From Ipomoea triloba (lineage: Eukaryota; Streptophyta; Magnoliopsida; Solanales; Convolvulaceae), in the NCBI RefSeq assembly GCF_003576645.1, contig NC_044922.1, forward strand, positions 27,388,822 to 27,452,821: a stretch of DNA of 64,000 bases, given 5' to 3'. The notes beneath the pieces are model-generated. The model had not been told where the DNA came from. It saw only the letters and a list, made by a program, of their open reading frames with translations, and did not search any database. The position numbers and the translations under genes were made by a program. Each line of letters starts with the position of its first letter. Within the stretch, counting starts at the first letter, position 1. Shown here one piece after another: positions 1 to 12,872 of the stretch.

Positions 1-1363
1 AAAAATAAATTGGTCTTTCTTTCAAGGAGGGGAAAAAAAAGAACGACATTCTCTATACCGGATCTATAACAGATTGAAATAAACAAATCCTATTTGGGGC
101 AAATTGATAATGAAATTGAATTCTAATGAAAAAATAAGAAAATAAGATATAAAATACGAAAATAAGATATTCGGGATAGGGAATAAACTAAACAAACTAT
201 GGATAAATCCAAGCGACCTTTTAAGAGGATTGTAATTGTGAGCTAAAAACGAGAGTTTACCCTTAATGAACATGGGGCCCAAAAGAACAATGATGGAAAA
301 AGATTTGAAGAATTTGGATTAATGAAAGATTTAAACCCAAATGAAAATAGCCTAGAATATTCTTTTCTCAATTTGCTTTGAATTATCCATACGGCTGAGG
401 GAAAGAAAAGAAAATAAAGGATTGGCCCAAACTGTCACGACCGGAGCCACCGCTCGCCGTCACCGCCGGAGCCGCAATCGCCGCCGGGTCCGCAGGAACG
501 CAAAAGGCGAAAAAAAACTCGTTGACAGAGGCTACCTGCGATTTCGGCGGAACTAATGGCGACTGCCGGCGCCGCCTTCCTCCGTCGCAGCGCCACTCGT
601 CCACGATAGCCAATCGTGAATGGTAACAGCAACCTCACCCAGGAGAGCCAACAAGAACCGGCGCCTAACGACGCCGCCGTTCTCTGCCGGAAATCCATGT
701 CGCGGCCCTCTTCCGGAGCGCCGCGCCTTCGTCTACTGCCGGAACGCCGGTGGCTCAGTCCCGCGTCGCGATCGCCGAGCAACGCCGCCTTTTCCATCGC
801 GGATCATCGAAAGAGGGGAAAACAGGTTTGGATTGTTTAATCATTTTCGAAAGAACATATCCGAAATTTGCTGATAGTTTTTCAAAAAAAAAAAATGCTC
901 TGTAATAGGTTCCCTGGGTATCATCTTTTTATCAAAAAATTGCTTGTTTATATATGATTCAATTAGTCATCCTGTTTCTATCTTTCTACTAGCATAGTTC
1001 TTAAAAGGGTTTGATTTTTAAGAATAAAAGATATATTAGAAGCAGGAACCATAAAACTATTCCGTAGAATAATGTAAGCAAAATTATGATTAAAATGCAT
1101 ACTGACAGGAATATGCTCACATAATATGCANAGAACACATGATGTCTGCTGGGAATATATTGCATACTGAAAAAAATCATACATTCATATACATTGAATT
1201 CATGCAGATAAACAAAATGTACAGGTAAAAATATGCTACTGGTACATATATGTATATTAATATAGTAGATTTACACTTGTAATAATCATATCATATATCC
1301 ACTAGTATAGTGCAATCATCCTTCGGAGTAAATTGCAGTATAGCTAGGGTCATCCACTATTCC
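1..1363. other. Intergenic, GC-rich patch, no recognised gene
   Basis: No gene recognised. About 430-830 is clearly richer in G+C than its surroundings and has short open frames on both strands (for example 435-797 minus, 616-840 plus). They are low-complexity Arg/Pro/Ala/Ser-rich translations with no family motif, so I do not call a CDS. It could be a 5' exon or CpG-rich promoter of a gene beyond the left edge, or transposon sequence. Position 1131 is a single N. From 840 to 1363 the sequence is AT-rich and probably contains the 3' UTR of the expansin that ends at 1364. Confidence 0.5.
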
Positions 1364-2983
1364 TCAACGGAACTGGCCACCGACAAAGGTCTGACCAAAA
1401 GACCAATTCGGAGGAGCTGCGTTGTAGGAGACGATGTTGCGGCCGTCGCCGGTGGTGACTTTGAAAGAGAGGGCTTGGCCGTTGAGATACAAACTGCTTT
1501 CCCAATTTTGCCCCCAGTTTCTCGACATGGATTGCCACCTAGTTTTTGAACCCTTGATAGCCAACGCATGAACATCGCCGGCTCCGGCAACGTTGGTGAC
1601 TAGTACCAAGTTGAAGTAGGAGTGGCCATTAATGGTGAACCTTATGCCTCCACTTCTCTTACATGCCACCCTACAAAAAATAGAGTGTTTGAAATACAGT
1701 TCCCAACCACTTTAAGATGGTTGAAAATTCTCAACTTTCCAATGCATTAATTCCATTTGGAGTACAATTAAGTTAATCTCTTGTGGTCTATTGGCACCCG
1801 GTGTCCCGGTTTACACTCTCACATAGATAATGTGAGTGAGTTCGACTTTGACTCTTTGTGCTTCAGTCTTCAGTAGGTTGAGAAAGTAGCTATGAACAGA
1901 TTCAACAGTACTAAAAAAAAGTTAATGCCATATTATATTTACAAAGTTTGAACTTAGAAACATTGTTTAAGTGAGATAAAACTCTTTTTACTTGTAGACC
2001 AATAAGTCTTGGTATTGATACAAGTTACTAATTAAAGTGACTAAATTACGTGCAAGACAAAAATACCCTGGTCACATATTGAGCCAATAAGGCAACTTGG
2101 GCATACCTTCGGTAAACAACAGGGACAATTCCGGCACTATAGTGGGCAATGTGTTGGAAGACAGGCTGAGAGAGGTCAAAGTGGTGGAGGGGAGGGTTGC
2201 ACCACCCCCCTGCATTGTTGGGCAAGGCACTGTTTGGAGGGCAAAAATTTGTTGCAGTGACTAAAATACCCCCAGGCAGACATGACTTGTCATTCACACA
2301 CCTCATCTCATAGCAAGATCCACAGCTCAACCCATTGTTGAAAAGAGCTGTACTTAGAGCTGCAGTATTTGTACCATAGCCTGTGCTGTACAAATTTCCA
2401 TAACCACATGCCCCACCTATATAAATAGTAAAAAAAAAAAAACATCAAATTAGGTCCAACCAAACATCCCAATTTTATTTTTTTGATAACCAAGTTTTCC
2501 AGTTTAACCAAGTTCCCCACCATTACTGATTGGTCAAAATCTTACTTTACCATTGAAAGTAATATTAAATGTTAATTGAGCGATCACTTAAACTATCCTA
2601 TATTTCGATAAGACAATATCCAAATTTATTTTTTTCATAAAATGTTAGGTATTTCTAGGATAAATCCAAATTCAGCCTATGTGGCTATGTCACACCAGCA
2701 AAATTTGACTCTTATTTGAGAAAGATTTGTAACAAAACTAGATGGAATGGAAAGTCATTCTTTATGACGGTCTGACACAGAGCCATCTTCCCTAGCTAAG
2801 GTACAGAAAACTTTAAAAAAAACTTTTATGTTTTTAAGAAATTGTGAAGTGATACATACCCATTGTGCCGGAAGCATCTCCGCCACCGTAGAAGGTGGCA
2901 TGAGCATCTGTCCACCCTCCACCACCGTAGCCTTCCCCGGCTGAGGCCATTGCAAGCAAGAAAATGACAATGATGAAACCCAT
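1364..2983 (-). CDS. EXPA: Alpha-expansin (EXPA family), 3 exons, 246 aa
   Basis: Secreted, non-hydrolytic wall-loosening protein that acts at acid pH on cellulose-xyloglucan contacts. Coding exons are 2860-2983, 2107-2416 and 1364-1670; both introns are GT..AG and the phases fit (124+310+307 nt, 246 codons plus stop). The start at 2983 opens a hydrophobic signal peptide (residues 1-16). Next come the expansin landmarks [20 protein letters not shown] (about 22-41) and GACGYGNLY, the cysteine-rich GH45-like domain, and the HFD motif at about 120-122. The C-terminal CBM63-type domain contains [18 protein letters not shown] and the terminal GGQFR. Length and all landmarks match intact alpha-expansins. 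Exon 2 of the frame covers the Cys core and HFD, exon 3 the binding domain. The paralogue cannot be named from sequence alone. Synteny with the EXPA1 region of Arabidopsis chromosome 1 is suggested by the downstream neighbours. Confidence 0.96.
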
Positions 2984-3090
2984 ATTAGGTAGGGAAGATC
3001 AGAGAAAATTACTATTTAGTCCTTAGGAGTTGGAGAGGATGTGAGGAGGGTTGAGAGATGATGAATTGAAAATGGAAAGGGCAGTGGGGG

Positions 3091-3099
3091 TATAAATAG
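3091..3099 (-). promoter_or_regulatory. Candidate TATA box of the expansin
   Basis: TATTTATA on the minus strand about 110 bp upstream of the ATG at 2983, in a purine-rich stretch. Distance and composition fit a core promoter; no other evidence. Confidence 0.5.
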
Positions 3100-3418
3100 G
3101 AAGAATTTGCCCTTTAGGCCTTCATCAACATGCTTGCAGCTGCAAGTTGCATTGCAACTGTATGTGAGTGATACTAAAACTCTCAGGACAAATTAAACAA
3201 ATAATCATAAAGTGGTTTTCAAAAAGAAAAATAATCATAAAGTAATTTTATTTGGCCAAAAGATTTGTCGAGTGACGGTGTCAACATGTAACTCTTACAT
3301 AGAAACTTAAAAGTCATAGATTAAATTTTGATCTGGTTGAATTTTGGCCAACATAATTTTTAGACCAGGATCCACCATGAAAGATGGGCCCTCGTCCATG
3401 GCATAACAATTGATACAC

Positions 3419-3820
3419 GGCAAATTATGCTATGGACACAAGTCCACCTTGCAAGGTGGACTCGGATTTATGTTCACAAATTTAGAACTCTATGTTTATA
3501 ATTTTAGATCTCAATATATAAAATTACATTATTCAATATTCACAATTTTTGAACTCTATATTCACAATTTTGTTATATAGATTCAAAAATTGTGTTATAT
3601 TATTGAACATAGAGTTTTGATATTGTTGAACATAGAGTTTTGATATTGTTGAAGATAGAGCTATGAAATTGTGAACATAGAGCTATGAAATTGTGAACAT
3701 AGAGCTATGAAATTGTGAACATGGAATTATGAAATTGTGAACATAGAATTATGAAATTGTGAATATGGACCCGGGTTCACCTTGCAAGGTGGACCCGGAT
3801 TTATGGCATAACAACTATTT
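3419..3820. mobile_element. Hairpin-ended inverted-repeat MITE, copy 1
   Basis: Both ends carry a near-identical palindrome: GTCCACCTTGCAAGGTGGAC at the left (about 3442-3461) and a close variant with TTCACC at the right (about 3775-3795). Outside each hairpin is a short inverted terminal motif, TTATGCTATGG on the left and the complement of ATGGCATAAC on the right. The interior is AT-rich and, from about 3600 to 3765, is a degenerate 22-bp tandem repeat built on GAACATAGAGCTATGAAATT. It is non-coding. It shares ends and interior motif with 5859-6461. Superfamily unknown to me. Confidence 0.7.
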
Positions 3821-5858
3821 GTACACCTTACCCTTTTCTATCCTAGATTTAATTAATATTTTCCTTCCTTTAATTAGCTCTTTCATCATATATAGATTTA
3901 ATGTCGTTCTCTCTTAATACATTCATAATTTCTTATGTTATAGTTTATCTTAAAAATTCTAAAAAAAATGAAAAAGTAAATTTACCAGGGAGGAATTATT
4001 TCTTATAGAGATTATATATATATATGTGTGTGGGGGGGGTCCTTTGTTAATCATGCACGTAAAGTGCACGCACGACGCACGCATAGTGCACGTGAATTGC
4101 ACGCACTATTAAATATATGTGTTAGGACAATTATTTTGTATATATCTTAAAAAAATATGCGTTGCAGTTACTCGAGATGTATAATCCTTAATCTCATACA
4201 GACGCTTTGTTCAAGAAATGAAATACACACAAGATCTTAGCAAGTCTATTCAAACTCAGTGTTTAGAGATTATTAAGGAAGCTTTCTAGAGTGCATACAA
4301 ATTTTGAAGTAAATAAACTTAGCATAAATCTAACATAACAATAACATAACATAACATGCATGTCTTGACAACACTAAATGATTAAACATAATCATATATA
4401 AAATACTTACAGGAATGTCAATAAGCCTGTTAGTGATAAGCAAGTACAACTTCCTCAATAGGATGAGAAAGAACAACATCACAATTATCCAAATAGTCAT
4501 ATCTGGTAAAAAAAAAAAACGCAGCAAATTCTTGTTGCAATGAATATGAAATATTATAATGATTCATATTTGTCATAACACCCCATCAATATTCTCCTCT
4601 TCACTAACTACATATACTACTATTATTAAATAATCCGTATTATTTATATTTCATTCATCCACTTAGATTATGCATATATACCAATGACAAAGAAATTATT
4701 TTACTTGTAACAACAACAACAAAAAAGTGACATGATTATAATAGGCTTATTGGTGTTATCAATGAGTAGTTAAAGAGTTATGCAATGATGCTGTAGTGTA
4801 GAAAACAGAGCTAATTTGTAGTTTAAAATAAACTACATATACTCTAAAATAAGCTCTATCAGATAAAGCCGTACTACTACTTCCTTTTTGATACACTAAT
4901 TTAATTGTTAAAATAATAATATAAAACACAATAGTTATTACTTTTATTCTTATTCTCTTCTTCCAAAAACTGCCTATTTAATTAACCGGTGAGTTAAACT
5001 TGTGTGACTTTTATTATTACTTTTATTATTATTACTAGTTATAATTTGCAAGTTGCGCAATTAAATTAATGTCCAATGTGAAAAATTAAAATAAGTAGAT
5101 AATCAATATAATTTTTAAATATGTAAGTTATTCAATGTAAAATAGAATTGATTGTTTTTAAATACCACTCCACAATCTCTTGTATGTGGAACTGATATGG
5201 GATCGTATCAAAATGACTAAAGGTACATTCAACTAAATTTTATTTTGGTATGACCGAAAGACCTTAAAGAGAGACAAATACATCTTAACTTTCCATGTTG
5301 AAGCATGCGAAACATACAACAAGAGGATATATATTCATCATATTATCCTAAAGATGATCCATCAATAAAGTGCCTTCACTCAACTAAACTTGAGAACACA
5401 ATACCATCTCCATTTTTAGGTTTTGCAATATATGAATTCATGCATGAAGGCACAAACATATATATGTCCATTTTTAGAATTTACCTATGTATAGTTTGTG
5501 AGATATTACACAAGAGCGAGATTTTCTTAGTGCACATCTTCTGATAGTGACCATGTGTTTCCCTGATCACCCAAAAAATAAATTAAAATACTTTATTTTA
5601 TTTCATTATTATTTTTTTTTAATGACATAACATGATTGATTTTAAAAAGTGGGTCACAATTTAAGGAAAAGTAACTAGCATCCTTGCTGACGTTTTGGCA
5701 GCTCATGAGGAAATAATTGACTAATATTTCATTTTCCTTTTAATTTGAAAATGTATTTTTGTCATGGTGGTTATTAACATCTAACCCTATAACGTTATCC
5801 TATACAATATAATTCACTAAAGTAATTCAATTGAAACAAGCTCGGTTTGTTTTGGGTT
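3821..5858. other. AT-rich intergenic DNA, nothing recognised
   Basis: No coding family, tRNA or element recognised. The small open frames (4330-4527 minus, 5305-5544 plus) have AT-driven composition with no motif. A G-run and a cluster of TGCACG motifs lie at about 4031-4110. Confidence 0.5.
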
Positions 5859-6461
5859 GTTATGTCGTGGGCCCAGGTCCACCTTGCAAGGTGGACCTAG
5901 GTCTACATTTACATACATTATACTCTATATTCACATACATTATAATCTACATTCACAATTTGTAAACTCCACATTCACACATTACAGGATTATATGTTTA
6001 GTAACTATACTCTACATTCACATACACTATACTCTACATTCACAATTTGTAAACTCCACATTCACACATTCAAAACTCTATATTCACAGGTCCTATACTC
6101 CACATTCACAACTTGAGAACTCCATATTCACACATTACAGGGCTACAAGTTGCTAGAACTTCTTAACTCTATTACATAATATCGCATGCATAACTCTACA
6201 TTCACAATTTCTATACTCCATATTCACAATTTGAAACCTCCACGTTCACACATTTCTGGGCAACTCTACATTCACACAATCATAAATCTACATTCACGAT
6301 TTCTATACTATACATTCACACTTTGAAACCTCTACATTCACACATTTTTGAACAACTCTATATTCAGCAATATGTTTACTAATTAAAAAAAAAAAAAAAA
6401 CCGACGTAGTTTTGGACCCAGGTCCACCTTGCAAGGTGGACCTGGGTCCACAACATAATTT
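5859..6461. mobile_element. Hairpin-ended inverted-repeat MITE, copy 2
   Basis: Same family as 3419-3820. The left end reads TTATGTCGTGGGCCCAGG followed by the palindrome GTCCACCTTGCAAGGTGGAC; the right end has the same palindrome and then TCCACAACATAA, the inverted copy of the left end. The interior is a degenerate tandem array of ACATTCACA-type units (about 5905-6365), the complement of the GAACATAGA units of copy 1. The 99-codon open frame at 5857-6156 is a by-product of this repeat, not a gene. Confidence 0.75.
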
Positions 6462-8083
6462 GCCGTTTGTTTTAAATGAAGTATTGTAATTATATAGCAA
6501 CAAACAAGTTTGAATAATGACTGCGAATATTTTTTATCACAGAAAAAAAAAAAAAAAAGAAGAAGAAAAAGATAGAAGATATCTTTCAAATGGTCAGAAG
6601 TAGAATTTGATACATACTTTGACAGCAATTAAACCTACACTTTCTCAAAGTGCTCCACTCAAAGTATGACAGTGTGACTACTCAAACATATCTTACTAAA
6701 AAACTCCAAAGGATAGTAACATTAAACCATAAGTATTGCAATACACTATCACTATACTCTATAGTACAAATATTTTTGAAACGGGAATATAAATCAATTT
6801 AACTTCAGTACGTCAAACTAGAAGTGAATGAAGATTTTCTCGGAACTAATGAATGTTTATAATTGCATGTTACATGATGTTAACCATGTCACATGTTATA
6901 TCTTTATATTTAATAGATATATTAATATTGGTTAGTTGTTAGTCAATAGTCAGTACCTATATGATAGGAGAGTTTTATGCTAACTCTCATATAGGTACAC
7001 TATCTCTTTGTAATTCAGTTAATCAATAATCTATCTATGTTCATCCATGAATGAGATGCTATCCAAAAATAAGAAATTAAAGTTTGTGTAGTTATTGGAG
7101 AATATATATATACACACACACACATTTTTCTTAAAACATTAACTACGGAAATGTTTTTAGGATGCTACAAGATCAAGAACCACCTTATAGGGACCCTTGA
7201 AATAATTTTAAAATATTGTTGTTTCATGGCACATCATTTTCATATATATATTCTTATCTTCTACATACATAAACATAATAATTGACCCAAATGCATGCTA
7301 TGCCAAAAGCTTTAGGGCTGTACCTCACCAAAACACCTCTATTGGTCAATGTATCCACACTTTTAAAATGTTAATTATAAACCACATATTTGGGGCCAAA
7401 AAATGTGCAATTTGTATAAACCACATATTTAGAATTCATGTGTATTCATATACACACGCTTCATCTTTGCAAGGACAAGCTTTGGTTGGGTGCATGTGGG
7501 AGAGCTGGATTTAGTGGTGAACACACACACACACATATATATATATAACTCAATAACAAATTTCAAATTTATTTTAGAAGTACAAAAGTGATTAAATTGA
7601 AGTTGTGACTAGTTGGAAAATATATACAATGAATAGGAGTAAAGAAGTGAAAAAGTGGTCCCGGGGGTTAGTATAGTGGTTCATTTGTCTGACTTGATGT
7701 CACGACTGAAGGGCGATAGTGTGAGGGTCAGAATTTCACTGAAAACATGAAATAGAAAAATTCCCAAGATGATGAAAGGTATGGATATTGAATCTCTTGT
7801 GTGCGCATGACTCTAGAGATGATGATCTAAGTATTAAAAGAAAATTGAAAAAAGTGGACGATCGCAGTGCTATTATATTGAATGTGGATGCTTCATGTGA
7901 TGATTAATATGAATTTAGACTCTTAATATTCACCAATGGTTAAATATATTACTCGTGTGTTTTTCATCATCGCTTCATTTTAAAATATATACATATGTCA
8001 AATACAATATATATTATATTATTGCCTTGTTAGGAATATAATTGAAGTATGTAGTGGAAGAGTGGATGGATGGGTATAAGAGT

Positions 8084-8086
<3 letters not shown>
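6462..8086. other. AT-rich intergenic DNA with weak SINE-like motif
   Basis: No gene. Short CA/TA microsatellites at about 7107-7124 and 7520-7548. Around 7663-7740 a tRNA-like Pol III box A (TTAGTATAGTGG at about 7669) is followed by a poor box B-like GGTCAGAATT, so a decayed SINE is possible but not established. Confidence 0.4.
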
Positions 8087-8118
<32 letters not shown>

Positions 8119-8121
<3 letters not shown>

Positions 8122-8540
8122 GCAGGTTTAAATGAGACCTAGATTTTTTGTGAGAATATATAAACTAATTTCATTCGTCTTTAAATGAGACCTAGATTTT
8201 TTGTGAGAATATATAAACTAATTTCATTCGTCTATTTAAGATGATCAAGAGTAGCAAATTAAGAAAAAAATGCAATGATATTTTTGTAATTACTATTGTG
8301 CATTTGGAAACACTTGACAGTATATTTGTAAACGCTTAATAATTGTGCATTTGAAAATTTTCAATTCCACTGTTAGTTATCTCCGAATGCACGGTCAAGT
8401 TTTTCTAAGTACACAATCTTAATTACACAAATGTCACCACATTTTATTTAATTTTCAGTCATTGATCTTCTTAGATGGACGAATGAAATTAGTTTGTATG
8501 GTCTCACTAGGAGTTTAGTTCTCGTGGGAGCTAGACTATA
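8119..8540. mobile_element. Long-TIR MITE with a 53-bp duplication in one arm
   Basis: The left arm (from about 8120) and the complement of the right arm (ending about 8540) align over roughly 150 bp, including AAACTAATTTCATTCGTC and ATCTAAGAAGATCA-type sequence. In the left arm a segment with AAATGAGACCTAGATTTTTT occurs twice in tandem at about 8130 and 8183 (period 53). The element is bordered by (TA)n tracts on both sides. No coding capacity. Superfamily uncertain; long TIRs suggest Mutator-like. Confidence 0.65.
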
Positions 8541-10037
8541 TATATATATATAGACACACACTTCATTTCAAAATATATAAATATGCCAAATATAATTATC
8601 TATTATTGCCTTGAATTGTTAGGAATTGAAGTATGTAGTGGTCTAGTGGAAGAGTGGATGGATGGGTATAGGAGTGTTTATATATATATGGATGCTAATG
8701 GAGTTGGGATGAGCTTGAAATTTCAGTGGATTGCATGGATGTGGGAATGATTATGAGATAGACAAATGCAATGGTTGTTTTGAGTTGTCTCTTTCAAGTG
8801 ATGGAAAAGGGCAAGGTCATGAGCATTTCAATAAAGAAAAAAGGGATTTTACTAATGATGTTATATATAGTCCAGCAATATAAACTATCTTATACATATT
8901 TTAACTAGGAGTAATTGTGTAAAGCCTAAAGAAGTCTATATGCTCTTACACTTGAGTGACATAGGTACAGATTTTAACTAGGTGTAAAACATAAAAAAGT
9001 CTATATAATCTTATAGTTGACTGATATAAACTTATGACTTTACAGTCAAGCGATATAGACTAATGATCTTAGAGTTGAGTGGCATAAACTTGTGACTTTA
9101 AGATATGAAATTACAAATTTAATTTCTTACTTAAGTTCATAACTAATGGTGTTATAGATTGGATTGTATTCAGACTCTAATTTAGTCTTCTGGTTAGTTG
9201 AAGTAATGGGCTCGAGCAGCTAAAATGAGGTCAAAGCGTCCCGAGCATATATGTGGTAGGTAGAAATGTTAAAAGTCCTCCTCCTAACTATAAATGCGGT
9301 ACTTATAAGGGAAGGGGACACATGTCGGGCACTCGGCATGACTGATACGTGTTATGCATGCAATGAGCAACCTCGAGAACAACGCCTTAGCGCTCACGTG
9401 TGCTCAGATTCCTGACCGCCCACTAAGATACGGTTGGATTAAGGTTTGAAATCTAAGTCTAAGCAACAAAGTGCTATCACAATTTCTAGCTATCTCGGTT
9501 ATTGCATTTAAGTCGGCAAAGTCAAGCTTATGGTCAATTTAGGCCGAAAATGATTCCTCTATGTGATCTAACCAGATACCAAACAATATACGATACGTAT
9601 AGGGAGGGATACTCAAAATACTCCCAATCAATAACCATGGTAAAAAATAACTTATATTTCCCTAATTTCTTACCACCGGGGCCAAAAATCTTTTTAAAAA
9701 AATAAAAAGCAAGGGGTACAGTGTGCCTCAATTTATAGTCAGCAAAACAAACCAAAATCATTCACCCATTCCAAATACAGGAGATTACAGAATTTTGGAT
9801 CCATGTTTTTCATTTTATATCTTACAACAATTCCCCCCAGGGATTCAATGCTAAAGCATACAACATACAATATGTTTAATGACATCAATTCAAAACTACA
9901 CATTTCCACCTTAACAAATACTACAACAACATGATTAGGCTTTCCCATTTTCATCATTCAATCAACCCAAAACTAGACTTCACATAGGCCCAAAAACTAT
10001 TGCAATCTGCACTGCCACCGAGTGCACAATTCTCCTC
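8541..10037. other. Intergenic DNA and probable RING gene 3' UTR
   Basis: 8541-9180 is AT-rich with loose repeats of phrases such as CTTATAGTTGA/CGATATAGACT (8930-9100). 9190-9480 is less AT-rich and reads like an old LTR or transposon fragment, with a TATAAATG at about 9290, but no boundary was found. 9700-10037 lies just downstream of the RING gene stop codon and is its likely 3' UTR. Confidence 0.4.
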
Positions 10038-12872
10038 TTACTTCAAGCTCGAGCCTGTCACCGCCTTTGAAGATCCAGCGGTCCCGTGATCCACCGATCC
10101 GATAAATAATTGCGATGAATATGAGCCGGTTTTCCTCAGCTTCCCCGGGAATTCTTTGACGGGATTTCCCTTCAAAGATAGGTTCTTTCGTATTCGATTG
10201 CGGTTGAGTGAGAGAAGGGTGTTCCGGGAGGGTGCGTGTAGAGCCCCTTCGACACAATCTCCGGCGTGAGCACAGCCCCATGGTTTGGATGGCCCGTCTT
10301 CAGAAAAGGGTTTAAGCCGGGGGAAGAACTTTGAGAAGGTGCGTTGATCTGGAGAGCTTCCCTCTTCGACCTTGGCGCATATTGGGCATGGAGGGTCGCT
10401 CTTACGTGACTTCGGCGTTGTTTGTTCCAGACATTCAGCGTGGAATACATGGCGGCATGAAAGGACCCCAGCAACCGGCATGTCTCCGCTTCGGACGATT
10501 CGCCGGGAACTCCAAGGCGATCTCTGCGATAGAAACCTATCGCACAATCCACATTTGAAACCTTCTGAGACGTTAAAAGACCTACTTAAAGAGTCAGATT
10601 CAACAGGCTCGGAAGCCTCCAGGTCGATACTGCAACTAGCACTGCTGAAGCGGTGTTTATCTCTCCGTGGAGTGGTCGAATCAAATTCGGAAAAACCTGC
10701 AGGGATGCTGTCAAATGCTTCTCTTCTAGGCGTTTCAGATGGAATTGACAAGGGGTGAATGGGTTTGGACATAAAGTAACGGCAACTTGGAAAGTTACGA
10801 TGAGAGGAATGTGACTTGGTGATGGATTCACTATCACTACTGTCAGATCGGGATGAAGTCGAGCCTCTCCCATCCCTAGCAGTTGATGTTCCCTGTAATA
10901 AATTTATCGGCATTGGCACAAAGAATTTAAGCAAGATAACTCGTCAGCTGAAAATTAGTAAACACAGAAGTGTACCTCCATTGTTGGTGAGAAGGATAAA
11001 GGCCTCAAAACTGCAACAGGGAAATGAAAAATATTAAATATTAGCCACTAAAAGATTCAATATATAGAAACACAACAAGTTCACCACATACAGAAATTGA
11101 GCATGGCAAGATATTAATTATCATAATTCATACACCATCGAGGCCTGATAAAGCAATAGCAATTACACATTTTACCACAACTAAATTGGGACTACAAAAG
11201 GGTAATATATCAGAAAAAGGTTATCACAAGGTACAACATCTTGCCTAAGAAGAAATGCAGTCAAAATATCAAGCAGAGTTCAATAAAATGAGTGGAGAAA
11301 AATGAGGACGTGTTAAAGTAGAAGCAAGATTTTAGAGTAAAATTAATGGACACTCAGAATCTTGTGTACAATTCATGGATTCACCAATTGTTAACTTCTA
11401 TACCAATTGGAAGGATGACTGGTGAATGATCCAATTTAAAACTCAAAGCAGCCTCCAACCTGAACACTGGGCTTTGCGTGGCAAAACGACCAAGAGGAAG
11501 CTAAGACATTAGACAGGCAATCATCTCACGGGCCAATAGGCATACATCTTATCTTTAACGACATACCCCTTCTGCCTTAATGAAAGCCTTTTCATCTCTC
11601 TGCAGTCAAGCAACCACTTGTTGGGTTGATGGAGACAAAGGTCCAGTTTGTATGAGATTATAGGGAAAAAACAAAAGGACTCATAATTAGTGTGCACCAT
11701 TCATTTCCAGAATGTAAGAGCTGTTGAGGCCTTTAGGCAAAAGCACATGTACTTATTCCAAGTAAAATAGATGCATACAAATTTTAATATTCTAAAAAAA
11801 AAAAATCCAATCGCGCTAAGTAATAAAATCATTATAAAAATTAATTCAAACAACTTCAAGAACTAATAATTCAAAAGGATCCATGGGAATACAAGGGCTA
11901 TTAATTCAATGAGCCCTGAAAGTGTCTCAAAAACTCTTCTTTTTTTCTTTTCTTGGCATATAAATGGTGATGACTTGTACCATCGTGCACACAACAGTAT
12001 TTGGGCTTAAACAGAGAACCTAGAGGAAATTCAGAGCTACAAGTCTAAGGCTCTGAAATATTAAAATGAGCCCTCACACAGCTACAAGAAGGCAATCAGT
12101 GAATAATTGTCTATTCTTGGCATAAACCATATTGAGTGAAACAACACAAAAACAGCTTATATCAATGCTGATGACTGAGACATATCATGCACGCAGCTAA
12201 ACATTTAAGTAAATAAAAGAGGGGCAAATAAGAAAGAAGGTGTTCTCAGTTTTGTAAAGCAGAAATAAAAAGTAAAATAATGTCAACCACGTTCCACAGA
12301 TGAACATAGATGAAACTGTCTAAAGAGAAAAGAACATTGAAAAAGTACACTGAAAAAGACTTGAAACTTGAACAGACTAACCATAACAAGTATATTTAAA
12401 CAAAGACGGAAAGCTTCAAGATAAGCACACATCAACTAAGCCTTAAACCAAAAACAATAATGAAAGAAGCATAAGCTATCTGTTTACCTTGCCTAGAAGT
12501 GCCATAATCATCAATGCTGATTTCTTGTATAGCAGGAGGAGTCCACTGCTGAGCAGGTGAGTTATCAGATGGGCTACTATAGTACGCACCAATGCCATCA
12601 GATACAAGATATTGGTGATTTGTGAATTGGTTTCCCCTTGCCCAGCTTCTACTTTCTCTGCTGTTTGATGAAGCTGATGATCCATACAATTGGGCTCCAT
12701 CATGAGAACCAAATGATAGAGCTTCAGATTGGAACCGGAAGTCCCATCTTGTAGGTGGCGGGGAAAAGCTCGAATTAGTTCGCCAGTAAGGCTCATGTGG
12801 CCCCATGGACCACTCCCTGCTGGTTGCATTTGATCCATGTGGCCTTGCAGCCACACAACAAAGGGACCCCGT
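10038..12872 (-). CDS. RING-H2 protein, 3 coding exons, ACG at start position
   Basis: Probable E3 ubiquitin ligase. Coding exons 12488-12872, 10976-11010 and 10038-10892 join in frame (385+35+855 nt) to 424 codons plus stop; all splice sites are GT..AG. The C3H2C3 RING lies at about residues 254-312: CGLC, then CRHVFHAEC, then CPIC. The N-terminus reads xGSLCCVAARPHGSN, then a Ser-rich, probably disordered linker with GSTSSRSDSSDSES. In relatives I recall, this protein begins MGS-CCVAA, which suggests N-myristoylation/palmitoylation. Here the codon before GGG-TCC is ACG, not ATG, with an in-frame TGA four codons upstream. ACG has an ideal context (A at -3, G at +4). Options are a real non-AUG start, a sequencing error, or loss of the start. 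The next in-frame ATG (MGPHEPYW) would remove the lipidation signal. Confidence 0.85.

Noticed and set aside
2046..2970. Separate small minus-strand genes within the expansin locus
   Set aside because: They are exons or shadow frames of the three-exon expansin once introns are removed.
5857..6156. 99-codon frame on the plus strand
   Set aside because: Made by the ACATTCACA-type tandem repeat inside a MITE.
7663..7740. Possible tRNA gene
   Set aside because: Only a box A-like match; no acceptor stem, weak box B. At most a decayed SINE head.
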